From: Smallanthus sonchifolius
Lineage: Eukaryota > Streptophyta > Magnoliopsida > Asterales > Asteraceae
Length of the DNA stretch: 64,000 nucleotides
Direction of reading: 5' to 3'
Assembly (NCBI GenBank): GCA_023525975.1
Contig: CM042042.1
Coordinates: 41,737,880-41,801,879 of the forward strand
The notes below the pieces were generated by a model that worked only from the letters and a program-made list of their open reading frames with translations, did no database searches and was not told the DNA's origin. The number at the start of each line of letters is the position of its first letter. Within the stretch, counting starts at the first letter, position 1. The position numbers were made by a program, and so were the translations under genes. Positions 21,122 through 32,859 of the stretch are shown in pieces.

Positions 21122-23300
21122 ATCTTTGGTGGATGGTACTACAACATATAAGGTTTACAAGTTTGTTGAAGTGTATACTCATGATTTGGTTTCAATGGAT
21201 AACATCCATTTGATTCGTTCAAGTCAAATTTGTCATATATGCAACAACATGTGTTATGTGAGTTGGCCAATTCAAATATGGGTCTTGTTAAGTCATTTCA
21301 TGTTGCAAGGACCAATTATGGTGGATTTGAACATGTTGGTACAACTGTTTCTGATGATAAGAATTTTAAAAGGGATTTAAATTGTTCATTGGAGAATATG
21401 ATATTGATATGATTGTTAGAAGATGACCGGATAAGAAACATACTTGACTGATTATTCGTTTGAGTATAGTGACCAGCATGGGGTTTTAACGGGCTTGTTT
21501 TGGGCTGATGAAGCATGTAAGCTATATGGCATTTGGAGATGTCATATCTTTTGATGCCACATTCAAAACCAACAAGTATGGTTTTTCTTCTATTTTTTAT
21601 AATGTTTTATACTATGAATTGTTTGTTATATATATATATATTGTATATTTTTCTTATAGATACAAGATGGTTTTTGTCCCATTCACCGGTATTGATAATC
21701 TCTTTTGGAACTTTACTCTTGGTGCTAGGTTACTATCATCCGAGACAATTGAATCATACAAGTGGTCATTAACATCTTTTTTGAAATCATTTGGCCTTAA
21801 GCTAAAAGTTGTAGTCACTGATCATGACCATACTATGAAGCAAGCCATTGAACATGTTTTTACAGAGACCAAACATAGATTATGCATGTGGCTATTATGA
21901 AAAAGGTTGATGATAAGGCTAGCATACAGAACATGCATTATTAGTATATACAACATGAGTGATTAGTATACAGAATATGTGTGATTAGGATGCAAAACTT
22001 GCATTATAACTTTTTTGCATACAGATTGTGTGAATTATTAAATGTGTTTTTGTAGGTTGGTGTGCACTTTGCAACAATGAAGATTTTAGAAAGTGCTTAT
22101 GTAATATAGCCGGGATAGATTCAATCACTCCTGATGTGTTTGAGAAAGAATGGGAGGCTGTAAGAAAAGTTTAATCTCACAAAGAACAAATGGATAAAGG
22201 ATACGTTAACTCAGATCAATGTGGATTCCTGCATTTCATAAAGAGTAGCACATGTCCGGATTTATGCATACAACGTCCGGTTTCTATCTCACAACTGACA
22301 CTTGTTGAGTTTTTTTAACCATTTTAAAACTTCAATCAAAGCCCAAAGGTTTAACCACCGTAATAACGATCATGTATCTAGATACACTTATCCTGACATA
22401 TGATCCGAGTCTCCACTTGAACCACAAGCATCTAAAACTTATACAGGATTTATTTTTAATGATGTTAAAGAAAAAAATTATGAATCAAATGAAAATTATA
22501 TAGTATTTAATACCATAACAATTTGAGAGTAAGCACAAATCTTTATCAAAGATAGAACAACTATTGGACACAGATTGTTAGAGGGACTTAAGTGAAAACG
22601 ATACAACATGCGTTATTAATATTATTAAACATGCGTGATTTTGATTATCTACTTGCATAATTTTTGTTTGTTTTTAATCTATTTTGTAGGTTTTGTTTAA
22701 AATGATGATGTAACGGTAACATACACTTGCGATTTGAGCAATATGGGTTGTTATGTCGTCACATTTTTTTGTGTTTTCGGGATGCTTATGTTGAGGAGTT
22801 TCCCTAGAAGTATATTATGAAGCGTTGGCAAAGGGAATCCGTTCCAACTAAAATCAACCGTTCAGTTGTTACTGAAGATTTTGTTAATGACAATAGTGAA
22901 AAGGTGAAGGATATTGTGCATGAGAAAATGTTTTCTAGTGAATAAATTATTGATCTTTTAATCACATATGTGGATTAATTAAAAATTGTACATGATCAAA
23001 TGAAAGTGAAGATGGAAAAAGCTGATGAGGGTCGTCACACCATACCAGTTCAAAAGAAGAAAGATAGATTGGCTTCTCTTCTGGATCATCCTTGGATGCT
23101 ACTGTTTGTCTCCGACCAGTATAAAAAACAAAGGAGGTTCACATAAAAGAATTAATCAAAAAAAAGAACAAGCGATCTGCCGTGTAGGGACGAGACATAG
23201 AAAATGCCAAATTTGTCACAAAACTAGTCATGACATGCGTACTTGCAAAAGGAATAGTGCAGAGGGAACACAAGAAGCGATTATAGTTTATTTTGATTGA
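21122..23300 (+). pseudogene. FAR1-related MULE transposase pseudogene
   Basis: Fragments in several frames: FGDVISFDATF (first Asp), then after a probable 84-bp intron (GT 21576, AG 21659) MVFVPFTGID, LLSSETIESYKW and VVTDHDHTMKQAIEHVF (second Asp), followed by KHRLCMW. A frameshift near 21895 destroys the following His-Ile-Met stretch. Downstream pieces (LCNNEDFRKC near 22075; EKEWEAVRKV) and a C-terminal zinc-knuckle-like CQICHKTSHDMRTC near 23210 match the order in FAR1/FHY3-like MULE proteins. Many stops elsewhere make it dead. Family: Mutator-like transposases, from which FAR1 factors derive. Confidence 0.75.
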
Positions 23301-23460
23301 AGTCAGATTTACACATCATTATAGTTTATTTTGAACATCGTCATACATTATTTAGATTTAACATGCGTGTTTTCAAATTTAACATGTGTGATTCCAATAT
23401 GGTTATAGTAACTGAATGGTTCTTGTATAATACAACATACATGATTTTAAATTTCCTATT

Positions 23461-23594
23461 ATTAGATCATACAATTATCAAAGATGTTTAATTACCAAAT
23501 TACCCTCATGATTTTTTTTTTTGTCATTTTTGACATTTTGGTAATTAGATCATACAATTATCAAAGATGTTTAATTACCAAATTACCCTCATGA
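23461..23594. repeat. 51-bp direct repeat
   Basis: A block starting ATTAGATCATACAATTATC occurs at 23461-23511 and 23544-23594, offset 83 bp, separated by a T run and GTCATTTTTGAC. Looks like a local duplication. Confidence 0.75.
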
Positions 23595-24635
23595 ATTTTG
23601 TCTTTTTCCTAAATTCTAATTTAAATTCTATCAATTTTTTTTTTGTTTAGTTAATTTTTTAGTGGATTTTTTTAACTTTTAAATTTAGGTTAATTAAATT
23701 TTAAGGAATTTTTATTAAAACTTTTTTTAGGGTTTTTTTTTTGTGTTGAATGTTAATTATTTTGTTTTGTCCAGGGCTTTTGGATGTCTGAAAATGTATT
23801 GATTTTAGTTTATAAAGTTTCAATAACGTTAATTTTTTTTCGCAATTTAGCGCCGCGAATCACGCGGATTTAATTTGACGTCAATCATTTTTCACGGTTC
23901 AACTCCCCCGTCTTTGCCTTGTTCAAGTGCATACCTTTGGATTGTGATCACACATTTAGATGAGATGATATCATTGTTCAACTTTTGCAATGACCTCATT
24001 GCCAGCATTTGTTTAATTGCCTCATTGGTTGCATCTGTAGACATGATTTAGTTTGATTCTTGTTAATTGCATGTATATTAATTGCATGAATGTGGTATAC
24101 TTATAGCTCATTTTTTAATATTATTTGTTGGTAGTTGATTAAATTAAAAAGGTCATTTATTAGTTTTTGCATCATTATAGTGCATCACATCACATTCAAT
24201 ATATATGCTTCGGAGATCTTTGGAAAAACATTACACTAAAATATACTAAAATGAAACATGCATGTATGGAGTAAAACAGGCGTGTAAAATACAGCATGCG
24301 TTATTAATACAATAAAACATGTGTGATTAAGGTATAACTTGCGTATTTGAATTTTATTATAATATATTACACGTAATCCACCTTATTATTTTTAAATACT
24401 TTTAACTTGGTAGTTGATTCTTGTAACACCATTAACAATGGTGGATCTAGAAGTTTTTATGAGCGGGTGCACAAAGTAGATTTGGTCAAAGCGAGTTTGG
24501 TCAAAACAAATCGTTTCAAAATGATTCGGGTAAAAAGAAATACTTATCTACATAACGATATAATAAAAATATTTATACATATTTACTTAAAGATATAGTA
24601 AAACTATTGATACTTATTAATTAAACGTGTACATA
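23595..24635. other. AT-rich non-coding sequence
   Basis: Poly-T tracts and several ACATGCGT-like words, which also occur at 36300-36470. No gene seen. From about 24425 a segment starting GGTGGATCTAGAAG appears inversely related to 25640-25704, suggesting an old repeat into which the Helitron inserted. Confidence 0.35.
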
Positions 24636-25077
24636 TCTATACTATATAATAAATAAAGGTTTTTTAGTGTCACGTGTTGCCTCCATATTCATTCTCACCA
24701 TTTTTTCCCGCCTCTCTCTCTTATTTAATGCACTTTTATCTTTTAATTAAAGAAAATACTAATTATACTAATAAAACACATTTATTTTAAATTATCCCTT
24801 ATAAACACATTTATTTTAAATTATCCCTTATTATAAGAAACTTTAAAATTTAATTATTTAACTTTTATTTCAATCAAAATGATAGACAAATTAAATCAAA
24901 TAGTAATTAAGGTATTTTCGAAACTCAATTATATATTAATTTTTGCATATTTTAAGTTTGTTTATATCCTTAGTATATGTAATATATTTTTACGCCTGTA
25001 AATATATACATAAAGATTTACAAAAAAATATATATTGATATTTTTCACCCCGTGTGTAGACACGGAATCTAAACTAG
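24636..25077 (+). mobile_element. Non-autonomous Helitron
   Basis: 442 bp. Starts TCTATACTATATAATAAA after A and ends CTAG before T, the A^T target. Eight bases before CTAG is a perfect hairpin CCGTGT-GTAG-ACACGG (25050-25065), the rolling-circle terminator hallmark. No Rep/helicase coding. A related element is at 48125-48622. Confidence 0.85.
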
Positions 25078-25728
25078 TAATTAAATAAACACAAATATGC
25101 CACAAATAAGAAAAAAAAACACTTGTAAATCATAAATAAGAAGAAAAAAAATGTACTTATAAACCAAAAGTAAAAAATACAAAAAAAAACAACTTATAAA
25201 TCAATTGAATAATCAATACTAATTCATATTATTTATCTATAAAATTTAATTTGTTATTTTTAATGTCTACTATTGTTTAGATGTTCAGTATAAGACTATT
25301 TAAAATCAAATGAAAGTAAAAGGTTTAATGTGTAATTTGTATTATAAGGGTTAATATTAAATTTCTCTTTATTCTTTTAATTATCAACGATTCCCATTTC
25401 TCACCTTCCAACTTTCCCATGACACTTTCTTCATCTTTTTCTTCTCTCTCATCTTTTTTCTCCATTAAAGTTTTAAGCTTTCATGGCTTTTTTTATAGAA
25501 AAATTATCATCTTTACTTAAAATTATCATCAACCTCTTTGGTTTCTTTTTCTCTTGGTTTGTTGAAAATCGGAGGATGGGTGCCTCTTAGGATATTTAGA
25601 AAGGTACCTACTAAAAGAGATCGAAAATTTCTCCTTACGCGGATGAATCTCAGCGTGTGCCTCACCCCCACTGAACCATACATAAATTCGCCCCTGACCA
25701 TTAATGTATTACATATTGCATCTTATAG
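25078..25728. other. AT-rich flank, no gene
   Basis: A-rich tracts, a TTCTCTCTC-rich patch near 25430-25450, and the end of the old repeat noted at 24425. The last 45 bp (ATTAATGTATTACATATTG) are duplicated before 27587. Confidence 0.35.
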
Positions 25729-25863
25729 TGTAACATCCCAAAAATAGTAAATAAATAAATAGTAACGCGAGCGGGATTGAATCATCGGAAACTAAAGACG
25801 AAAAGAATGAAAGGAGAATGGATGGGCTTGGGCTCGGCTCCAACGGGCCGAGGGAAGCCTATG

Positions 25864-25871
25864 TATATAAG
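25864..25871 (+). promoter_or_regulatory. TATA box of LTR B1
   Basis: TATATAAG, 135 bp from the LTR start, after a GGGCTTGGGCTCGGCT element shared with LTR C. Confidence 0.55.
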
Positions 25872-26229
25872 AATCAAGGCAGCCTCACTCTCCTTCACCA
25901 CCTCATTTGTGCAAGTTTAGAGAGAGGATTGAGAGCTCGGGTCTAGAGAGAGAAAGCTCGGAATCAAGCTCAAAGTCTCGGGAATCATTACTCCACAGCC
26001 AAGCAGCATTTAGCAACGAAAAGGAAACAAAAACAGGTAACCTCCATGCTTGAATCTGAGTTTTTAGTTAAGAAATGACTTTTAGGGTTCTAATGTGTTT
26101 CGAATCAAAAGATGACATTTTTAAGTATGGAATCGCATAAAAAACATGTATCTTGCTTCATGAAAGCTAGATACAAGTTTTGAACGTAAAAAGATCGAAA
26201 CTTGAATAAAAAATGATGAAGATGATAGA

Positions 26230-26600
26230 AATCAGATGCATCGCCCGAAAAGCCGGATAAATGGGCCGAAAAGGGGTTTTCGACCGAAAAAGTGGTTCAT
26301 ACATCAAAGATTTCGGACACTACATTCGTTCGAAAAGTGTTAACATCAAATATTTTGGACAATACATTTCAGTCGAAAAGTATTTCTAACAAAATTTTGA
26401 TCAGAACATTTCGGTCAAAAAGGTGGTTCGAGCCTCCAATATTTCGGGCAATACATTTCGACCGAAAAGTGTTATGGTCAAGGAGTTTTCGATCAAAAGA
26501 CTGGGGAATAAAGAATCTTTCTAAGTAACTAGTTTTCGGTCGAAAAAGATTTTCGTTCGAATTAGTTTTCGATCGAAATATGGTTTTCGGGCATAGAGAT
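26230..26600 (+). repeat. Palindrome array of LTR B1 (TTTCGACCGAAA type)
   Basis: Irregularly spaced copies of TTTTCGACCGAAAA, TTTCGGTCGAAA and variants, roughly every 35-50 bp. It lies between the first donor and the acceptor-like TATACAG. The copy in B2 is at 28090-28430. Confidence 0.65.
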
Positions 26601-26881
26601 TTCAGGCAGATACTAATGTGTCTAGTTCACCTAACTCTAATAATAGAATTGTTAAGTGTCGGTTAGGTCCATTAGTTTATCTCGTATGACTTGATTATAC
26701 AGATTGTGTGTGACCTTAACAGACGCTCCAGAATCAGCTAAGTGTATTCAGAAATCACCCGTCAGGTGAGTTCTATGTGCCTCCTCTATGTTATGTGCTA
26801 GTCATTTTAAATGTTTTGGGGCTGAAGTGTATACACTAAATGAATAAGTGTTATGAACGCCAATGTGATTATACATGATGT

Positions 26882-26887
<6 letters not shown>

Positions 26888-26970
<83 letters not shown>
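26888..26970. repeat. (TA)n/(TACA) microsatellite
   Basis: About 80 bp of TATATA interrupted by C. The overlapping Ile/Tyr ORFs are artefacts of the repeat. The same tract in B2 (28698-28732) is shorter. Confidence 0.9.
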
Positions 26971-26971
<1 letters not shown>

Positions 26972-27535
26972 TGAAATGAATGATGAACAAAGAATGAAAC
27001 GTATGATTATAAAGAATAAATGAAAGAATGACATAACGTAAATGAATGAAAATCTTGCTTTATATTTCATATATTGCATGTTATGAATGTATGTAAACGT
27101 TATGGACGCTTCGATGACAACGGCTACTTCGGTTGACGGACGACCACGTGACTATTTTGCAAACGGGAAAAGTACGTTCCTTCGCAAGCTAGGACGTACG
27201 AAAGGCATTAATGAGCGGTCGAAGTAAATTCTTTAATAGTATAACGGTTGCATAAACAATAGTTCGCGTGGGAAACGGATGCCTTAGGGCAGACAGGCGA
27301 ATATACGGACTACGATGTTAGGTAGGACGGACGACCGAAGGTTTGCCGGACGGTTTAATGGCGGACGGTTTCTAGGACCGGACGAGTAAAGGGGCTACGA
27401 CGTTAGCTTAATGGCGTATGTCTTTGTGACATACGTAGTAAAAGACGGGTTGATCACCCTTATGTATACGACCAATGAATGTTAATGAAAGGAAAGGCGG
27501 ATACATAACTATGTACTCGCATATAAATTAATGTA

Positions 27536-27586
27536 TTACATAAATTCGCCCCATACCATTAATGTATTACATATTGCATTTTATAG
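27536..27586. repeat. Duplicated host flank between B1 and B2
   Basis: Matches the sequence just before B1 (25685-25728), including TTAATGTATTACATATTGC. Shows that B1 and its flank were copied as a unit of about 1858 bp. Confidence 0.8.
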
Positions 27587-28697
27587 TGTAACATCCCAAA
27601 AATAGTAAATAGGAACGCGAGCGGGATTGAATCATCGGAAACTAAAGACTAAAAGAATGAAAGGAGAATGGATGGGCTTGGGCTCGGCTCCAAGGGGCCG
27701 AAGGAAGCCTATGTATATAGGAATCAAGGCAGCCTCACTCTCCTTCACCACCTCATTTGCGCAAGTTTAGAGAGAGAAAGGAGAGCTCGGGTCTAGAGAG
27801 AGAAAGCTCGAAATCAAGCTCAAAGACTCGGGAATCATCACTCCACAACCCAACAACGTTTAGCAACGAAAAGGAAACAAAAACAGGTAACCTCCATGCT
27901 TGAATCTGAGTTTTTAGTTAAGAAATGGCTTTTAGGGTTCTAATGGGTTTCGAAACAAAAGATGACATTTTTACGTATGGAATCGCATAAAAAACATGTA
28001 TCTAGCTTCATGGAAGCTAGATACAAGTTCTGAACGTAAAAAGATCAAAACTTGAATAAAAAATGATGAAGATGATAGAAATCAGATGCATCGCCCGAAA
28101 AGTCGGATGAATGGGCCGAAAAGGGGTTTTCGACCGAAAAAGTGGTTCATACATCAAAGATTTCAGACACTACATTTTGTTCGAAAAGTGTTAACATCAA
28201 ATATTTCGGACAGTACATTTCAGTCGAAAAGTATTTCTAACAAGATTTTGATCAGAATATTTCGGTCGAAAAGGTGGTTCGAGCCCCCAATATTTTGGGC
28301 AATACATTTCGACCGAAAAGTGTTATGGTCAAGGAGTTTTTGATCAAAAGACTGGGGAATAAAGAATCTTTCTAAGTAACTAGTTTCCGGTAGAAAAATA
28401 TTTTCAATCGAAATATGGTTTTCGGACAGATACTAATGTGTCTAGTTCACCTAACTCTAAGAATAGAAATGTTAAGTGTCGGTTAGGTCCATTAGCTTAT
28501 GTCATATGAATTGATTATACAGATTGTGTGTAACCTTAACAGACGCTCCAGAATCAGCTAAGTGTATTCAGAAATCATCCGTCAGGTGAGTTCTATATGC
28601 CTCCTCTATGTTATGTGCCAGTCATTTTAAATATTTTGGGGCTGAAGTGTATATACTAAATGAATAAGTGTTATGAATGCCAATGTGATTATACGTG

Positions 28698-28732
<35 letters not shown>

Positions 28733-29498
28733 TTGAAATGAATGATGAACAAAGAATGAAACGTATGATTATAAAGAATGAATGAAAGAATGGCATAACA
28801 TAAATGAATGAAAATCTTGCTTTATATTTCATATATTGCATGTTATGAATGTATGTAAACGTTATGGACTCTTCGATGACAACGGCTACTTCGGTAGATG
28901 GACGACCACATGACTATTTTGCAAACGGGAAAAGTACGTTCCTTCGCAAGCTAGGACGTACGAAAGGCATTAATGGGCGATCGAAGTAAATGCTTTAATA
29001 GTATAACTGTTGCATAAACAATAGTTCGCATGGGAAACGGATGCCTTAGGGCAGACGAGCGAATATACGGACTACGACGTTAGGATGGACGGCCGAAGGT
29101 TTGCCGGACGGTTTAATGGCGGACGGTTTCTAGGACCGGACGAGTAAAGGGGCTAAGACGTTAGCTTAATGGCGTATGTCTTTGTGACATACGTAGTAAA
29201 AGACGGGTTGATCACCCTTATGTGTACCACCAATGAATGTTAATGAAAGGAAAGGCGGATACATAACTATGTACTCGCATATAAATGATAAATGAAGTTA
29301 AAGTATGTGTTAATGTGTGTATATATATATATAATCATAAAGAAATAATGTTTATGTATAATTAAGTTAAACTAGAACTTACCAGCGTTAGCTGACTTTT
29401 AGTATGCACTTCAGGTAGTAAGAAGAAAGGACCGTGCGAAGGCGTGAATGCTACCCGGCATGAGTCTGACACCCCCCTTTATTTATGTTAAGACAATG
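27587..29498 (+). repeat. LTR fragment B2, fused to LTR C
   Basis: Near-identical to B1 but longer: it goes on through the hairpin and acceptor block (29376-29416) and into ACATCCC-like terminal sequence, then switches near 29498 to the promoter part of LTR C. TATA-like TATATAGG is at 27714-27721, donor CAG|GTGAGTTCT GT at 28586. It lacks the last approximately 170 bp of the LTR. Confidence 0.8.
29376..29416 (+). promoter_or_regulatory. LTR B2 hairpin and 3' splice-site-like block
   Basis: GAACTTACCA, then CAGC-GTTA-GCTG (29383-29394), AC completing the branch-point-like CTGAC, TTTTAG tract and CACTTCAG|GTAG (AG 29413-29414). Confidence 0.6.
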
Positions 29499-29555
29499 AT
29501 TAAACAAAAGGGAGCGGGCTTGGGCTCGGCTTCAATGGGCCGAGGGAAGCCCAGG

Positions 29556-29563
29556 TATATAAG
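29556..29563 (+). promoter_or_regulatory. TATA box of element C 5' LTR
   Basis: TATATAAGAGG; the same sequence is at 34334-34341 in the 3' LTR. Confidence 0.6.
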
Positions 29564-29934
29564 AGGCAGGGTAGCCCTCTTCTCTGCTCATTCCCCACTC
29601 ACGCAACTTCTAGAGAGAGAAAGGAGAGCTCGGGTCTAGAGAGAGAAAGTTGACGGATCGTCCCGGAATTGAGGGAGCACGTTACTGCTAAGCTCGTGGG
29701 CAAAACCTCCAAATCACAACCCCAATCCAGGTAACGATTCGACTCTAAACTGAGTTTTTGTTTAATTTGGGATTTTCGGGTTTTGGCTAAAAAGGTAACG
29801 ATTTTGCGGATGAAACTTGAAAATGAACTTAGGTATAGCATCTAGAATGAAAACCGAACGTTTTGATCTAAGAAAATTGAGATATTGACTCGATCAGACT
29901 CGCATGCAAAAACTTCAGATTTTTTTGGGAAGAC

Positions 29935-30410
29935 GATATGTGCAGACCCATCGAAACTACTTAGTTTCGATATGTGCAGACCCATCGAAACTACTCAGTT
30001 TTGATATGTGCAAGCCCATCGAAACTACTCAGTTTCGATATGTGCAGACCCATCGAAACTACTCAGTTTCGATATGTGCAAGCCCATCGAAACTACTAAG
30101 TTTCGATATGTGCAAGCCCATCGAAACTACTCAGTTTCGATATATGCAGATCCATCGAAACTACTCAGTTTCGATATGTGCAGACCCATCGAAACTACTC
30201 AATTTCGATATATGCATACCCATCGAAACTACCATAGTTTCGATATGAGCCCACGATCCGAAGCTAAGATTACACCTAAGTTACTTATCTAAACTACCAG
30301 GTTTCGACATAGGCAACTTATCGAAACTACCAAGTTTCGACATAAGCAACCTATCGAAACTATCAAGTTTTGATATAAGCAAATCCGTCGAAACTACTAG
30401 GTTTAAGCAT
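29935..30410 (+). repeat. 34-bp tandem palindrome array in LTR C
   Basis: Nine regular 34-bp units (ATCGAAACT at 29950, 29984, 30018 and so on) followed by about four diverged units to 30410. Each unit has inverted arms ATCGAAACT and AGTTTCGAT around ACTC, then ATGTGCAGACCC. It sits between the first donor and the acceptor-like TATACAG. Overlapping Arg/Asn/Tyr-repeat ORFs are artefacts. Confidence 0.88.
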
Positions 30411-31375
30411 AGTAATATCTAGTGTCATCTAGGAGCACTACCTTACAAGTATGACTTTATTATACAGATCGTGAGTGACATTAGTGACGCTCAGTAGCCA
30501 GCTAAGAGTATTTCAGAAACTACTCATCAGGTGAGTTCTATGCGCCCCCTTCTATGTTACGTGCAAATCATTTTAAATGTTTTGGGGCTGAAGTATATAC
30601 ACTAAATGAATAAATGCTATAAATGTCAATGTGATCATACTTATATATATAAATACTTATATATGAAAATGAATTATGAATAAAGAATGAAGCGTATGAT
30701 TATAAAGAATGAATGAAAGAAGAACATAACGTAAATGAATGAAATCTTGCTTTATATTATATATATATATATATTGCATGTTATGAATGTATGTAAACAA
30801 TATGAACCCTTCTTTGACAACGGCTACTTCTGTAGACGGACGACCACGTGACTATTTTGTAACAGGGAAAGATACGTTCCTTCGCAAGTTAGGACATATA
30901 AAAGGCATTAATGGACTGTCGAAGTAAATGCTAAAATAGTATAACGGTTGCATAAACAATAGTTCGCGTGGGAAACGGATGCCCTAGGGCGGACGGACAA
31001 AAGAACGGACTACGACGGTAGGACGACTTAAGAGTGGACGGACAAAGGTTGCCGGACGGATTTAATGAAAGAACGGATGGTTTTCTAGAGCCGGACGAGT
31101 AATGAAATGGGCTACGACGGTAGTTCTCATTGCGATGTCTTTGTGACATTCGCGACAAGTGTGATGGGTTGATCTCCCTTAAGATTATGGCCAATAACTG
31201 TTCTCCCCCCCCCCAAAGTAAATATGTATGTACATATGTATATACTTAATATGAATGTTACGTGAGAACAGTAAAGTAAAGAATATGTAAAAGCACGAAT
31301 AATACGTATGTTATGTGTACATATATAAAATATTCACGATAAGATAAATATTATGTATGTTTGTCTTTAAACTAG

Positions 31376-31415
31376 AACTCACCAGCGTTAGCTGACTTTT
31401 AGTATACATTTCAAG
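31376..31415 (+). promoter_or_regulatory. LTR C (5') hairpin and 3' splice-site-like block
   Basis: CTCACCA, CAGC-GTTA-GCTG (31383-31394), CTGAC, TTTTAG, then ATTTCAAG, where the 3' LTR still has ATTTCAG|GT. The extra A is a point change near the acceptor. Confidence 0.55.
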
Positions 31416-31658
31416 TAAAGGAAGAAAAGGTCGTGCGATGGCGTGAAGGTTACCCGACACAAGACTGACATCCCATATTTATATGTTAAGACAATGTTAT
31501 GTATTTAAGTTATTAAGACTTCCGCTGTCATGTTATGTAGTTTGAATGATGTTTGCTTCCGCTACTTCTGAATGTTTTAAATTTAAGCTCAGTATTTATG
31601 ACTATGTTTATGAGTAAATCCAACAAGTGAGGTTACCCGAGAATGGGGCCTTGCAAGT

Positions 31659-31670
31659 TGGTATTAGAGC
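31659..31670 (+). other. Element C primer-binding site
   Basis: TGGTATTAGAGC, one mismatch to the initiator-Met tRNA site (C to T). Three bases after the LTR end. Confidence 0.85.
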
Positions 31671-31990
31671 AATAGTTTGAGAGATTCAGACATCCCTAAA
31701 TGTCTGGACTCAAACTGATTATGGGACCAACGCACGGATGTCAGTATGGGTAACCAACGCCAGCAAGAGTTAATACACTTGGATAAGAATAGATACCTTA
31801 ACTTAGAACAAATAGTTGTCAATGTTACAACCGATTTGAAGAGTTTTGAACCCGAAAAGCAATGTAAATTAGTAATCACAAACCGGTCACTGTAATTAAA
31901 AATTTACCTTGCTCGTACTGTTCTAAAACTATAATATGAAGAAATGACATTGATGTATTCCCTTTACATATCAGAAAATTCTAGAAAACT

Positions 31991-32773
31991 ATGGCAAGTA
32001 GAGGAAGAACTGCACGCCAAGGTGGCCATACGGGCCGAGTAGGTAGACCGCCATTGAACCAAAGACAAGAGGAAGAAGAAAGCATGCACGTGAAATACAC
32101 CGAGAGAGTGCATGGCACTAATGTGACCCCACCGGGAGGTGACAATGAAGGGACACTACGATTGGAACCCGAACTTTGGGATGCTATTGCCCGTGAGGTT
32201 GTACTGACACTGAAGAGCATATTGCCTGGTCTGTTACCCGAGACACAGAAAAGGAAATGGGAAAATGTGTCTAAGGGAACTGGAAAGGGGAACTATACAG
32301 CGGAGGCTAAGAAGCCAAGAACTGAAGAATACGAAGCTTGTAAGAAATGTTTGAAGAAACACCAAGGCGAGTGCCTAGTTGGTTCCACCATCTGTTATAG
32401 GTGTGGGAAGGCAGGGCACTATTCTCGCGAATGTTTAAGAGACACTAAATGCCAAGGTTGTGGACTATTTGGACATCTGACCAAGAATTGTAGGAGAACC
32501 AGACAATCTGGTCCAGGAAAAGAAAAGGAACAGCCGAAGGCAAGGACTCGAGCCTACGCCCTGACTGAGGAGGAAGCAAGGGGAAACCCTTATGTTGTGT
32601 CAGGTACGTTCCTAGTTAATGATGAACATGCTGCTATTTTATTTGACTCTGGTGCTAGTAAAAGTTTTATATCAAATGCATTTAGTCGTAAACTAGGTTG
32701 CACTATCAACACCATAGTAAAGGTCTTTAGCGTACAAACTGCGTTGGTTAAAATTCGGCAGTATTTCAAGTAA
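31991..32773 (+). pseudogene. Element C gag (core deleted) and protease start
   Basis: MASRGRTARQGGHTGRVGRP opens a basic N-terminus. The helical gag core seen in element D (GCDYKSFKACGKKDAV) is absent; the frame passes directly to Lys-rich sequence and two zinc knuckles, CYRCGKAGHYSRECL and CQGCGLFGHLTKNC. The protease motif AILFDSGASKSFIS follows, DSG in place of the more usual DTG. The frame then ends at 32773 after a shift. Although it reads as an open 260-codon frame, it lacks the particle-forming domain, so it is annotated as a deletion product. Confidence 0.82.
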
Positions 32774-32859
32774 CAGAGGATTGCATCATAGAAATAGAGG
32801 GTCATAAGTTCCCTTCTAGATTATTCCTTCTTACCTTAGGAGGATTCGTAGTATTGGGT

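Larger units (their letters stand above)
25729..27535 (+). repeat. LTR fragment B1 (first copy of a tandem duplication)
   Basis: Starts TGTAACATCCCAAAAATAG like LTRs C and D. Contains TATATAAG (25864-25871), donor-like ACAG|GTAAC (GT 26037), an array of TTTTCGACCGAAAA-like palindromes (26230-26600), acceptor-like TATACAG (26701-26702), donor CAG|GTGAGTTCT (GT 26766) and a TA tract. It ends abruptly near 27535, before the hairpin/acceptor block, at ATAAAT microhomology. Confidence 0.8.
29499..31655 (+). repeat. Element C 5' LTR (5' end replaced by B2)
   Basis: Ends GGGGCCTTGCA at 31655 next to a PBS. Its first ~75 bp are missing compared with the 3' LTR (34215-35457). Contains TATATAAG (29556-29563), donor ATCCAG|GTAAC (GT 29731), a 34-bp palindrome array (29935-30410), acceptor-like TATACAG (AG 30466-30467), donor CAG|GTGAGTTCT (GT 30531), and hairpin/acceptor block (31376-31415). 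Confidence 0.85.

Noticed and set aside
27079..27480. Possible GC-richer gene in the LTR B downstream part
   Set aside because: Repeated words such as GGACGGACGACC and GCCGGACGG occur in B and C LTRs and are interrupted by stops in all frames; they are LTR sequence.
29935..30410. CRISPR-like 34-bp periodic array
   Set aside because: The whole unit repeats with no unique spacers, it lies inside an eukaryotic LTR, and there are no cas genes. It is a tandem palindrome repeat.
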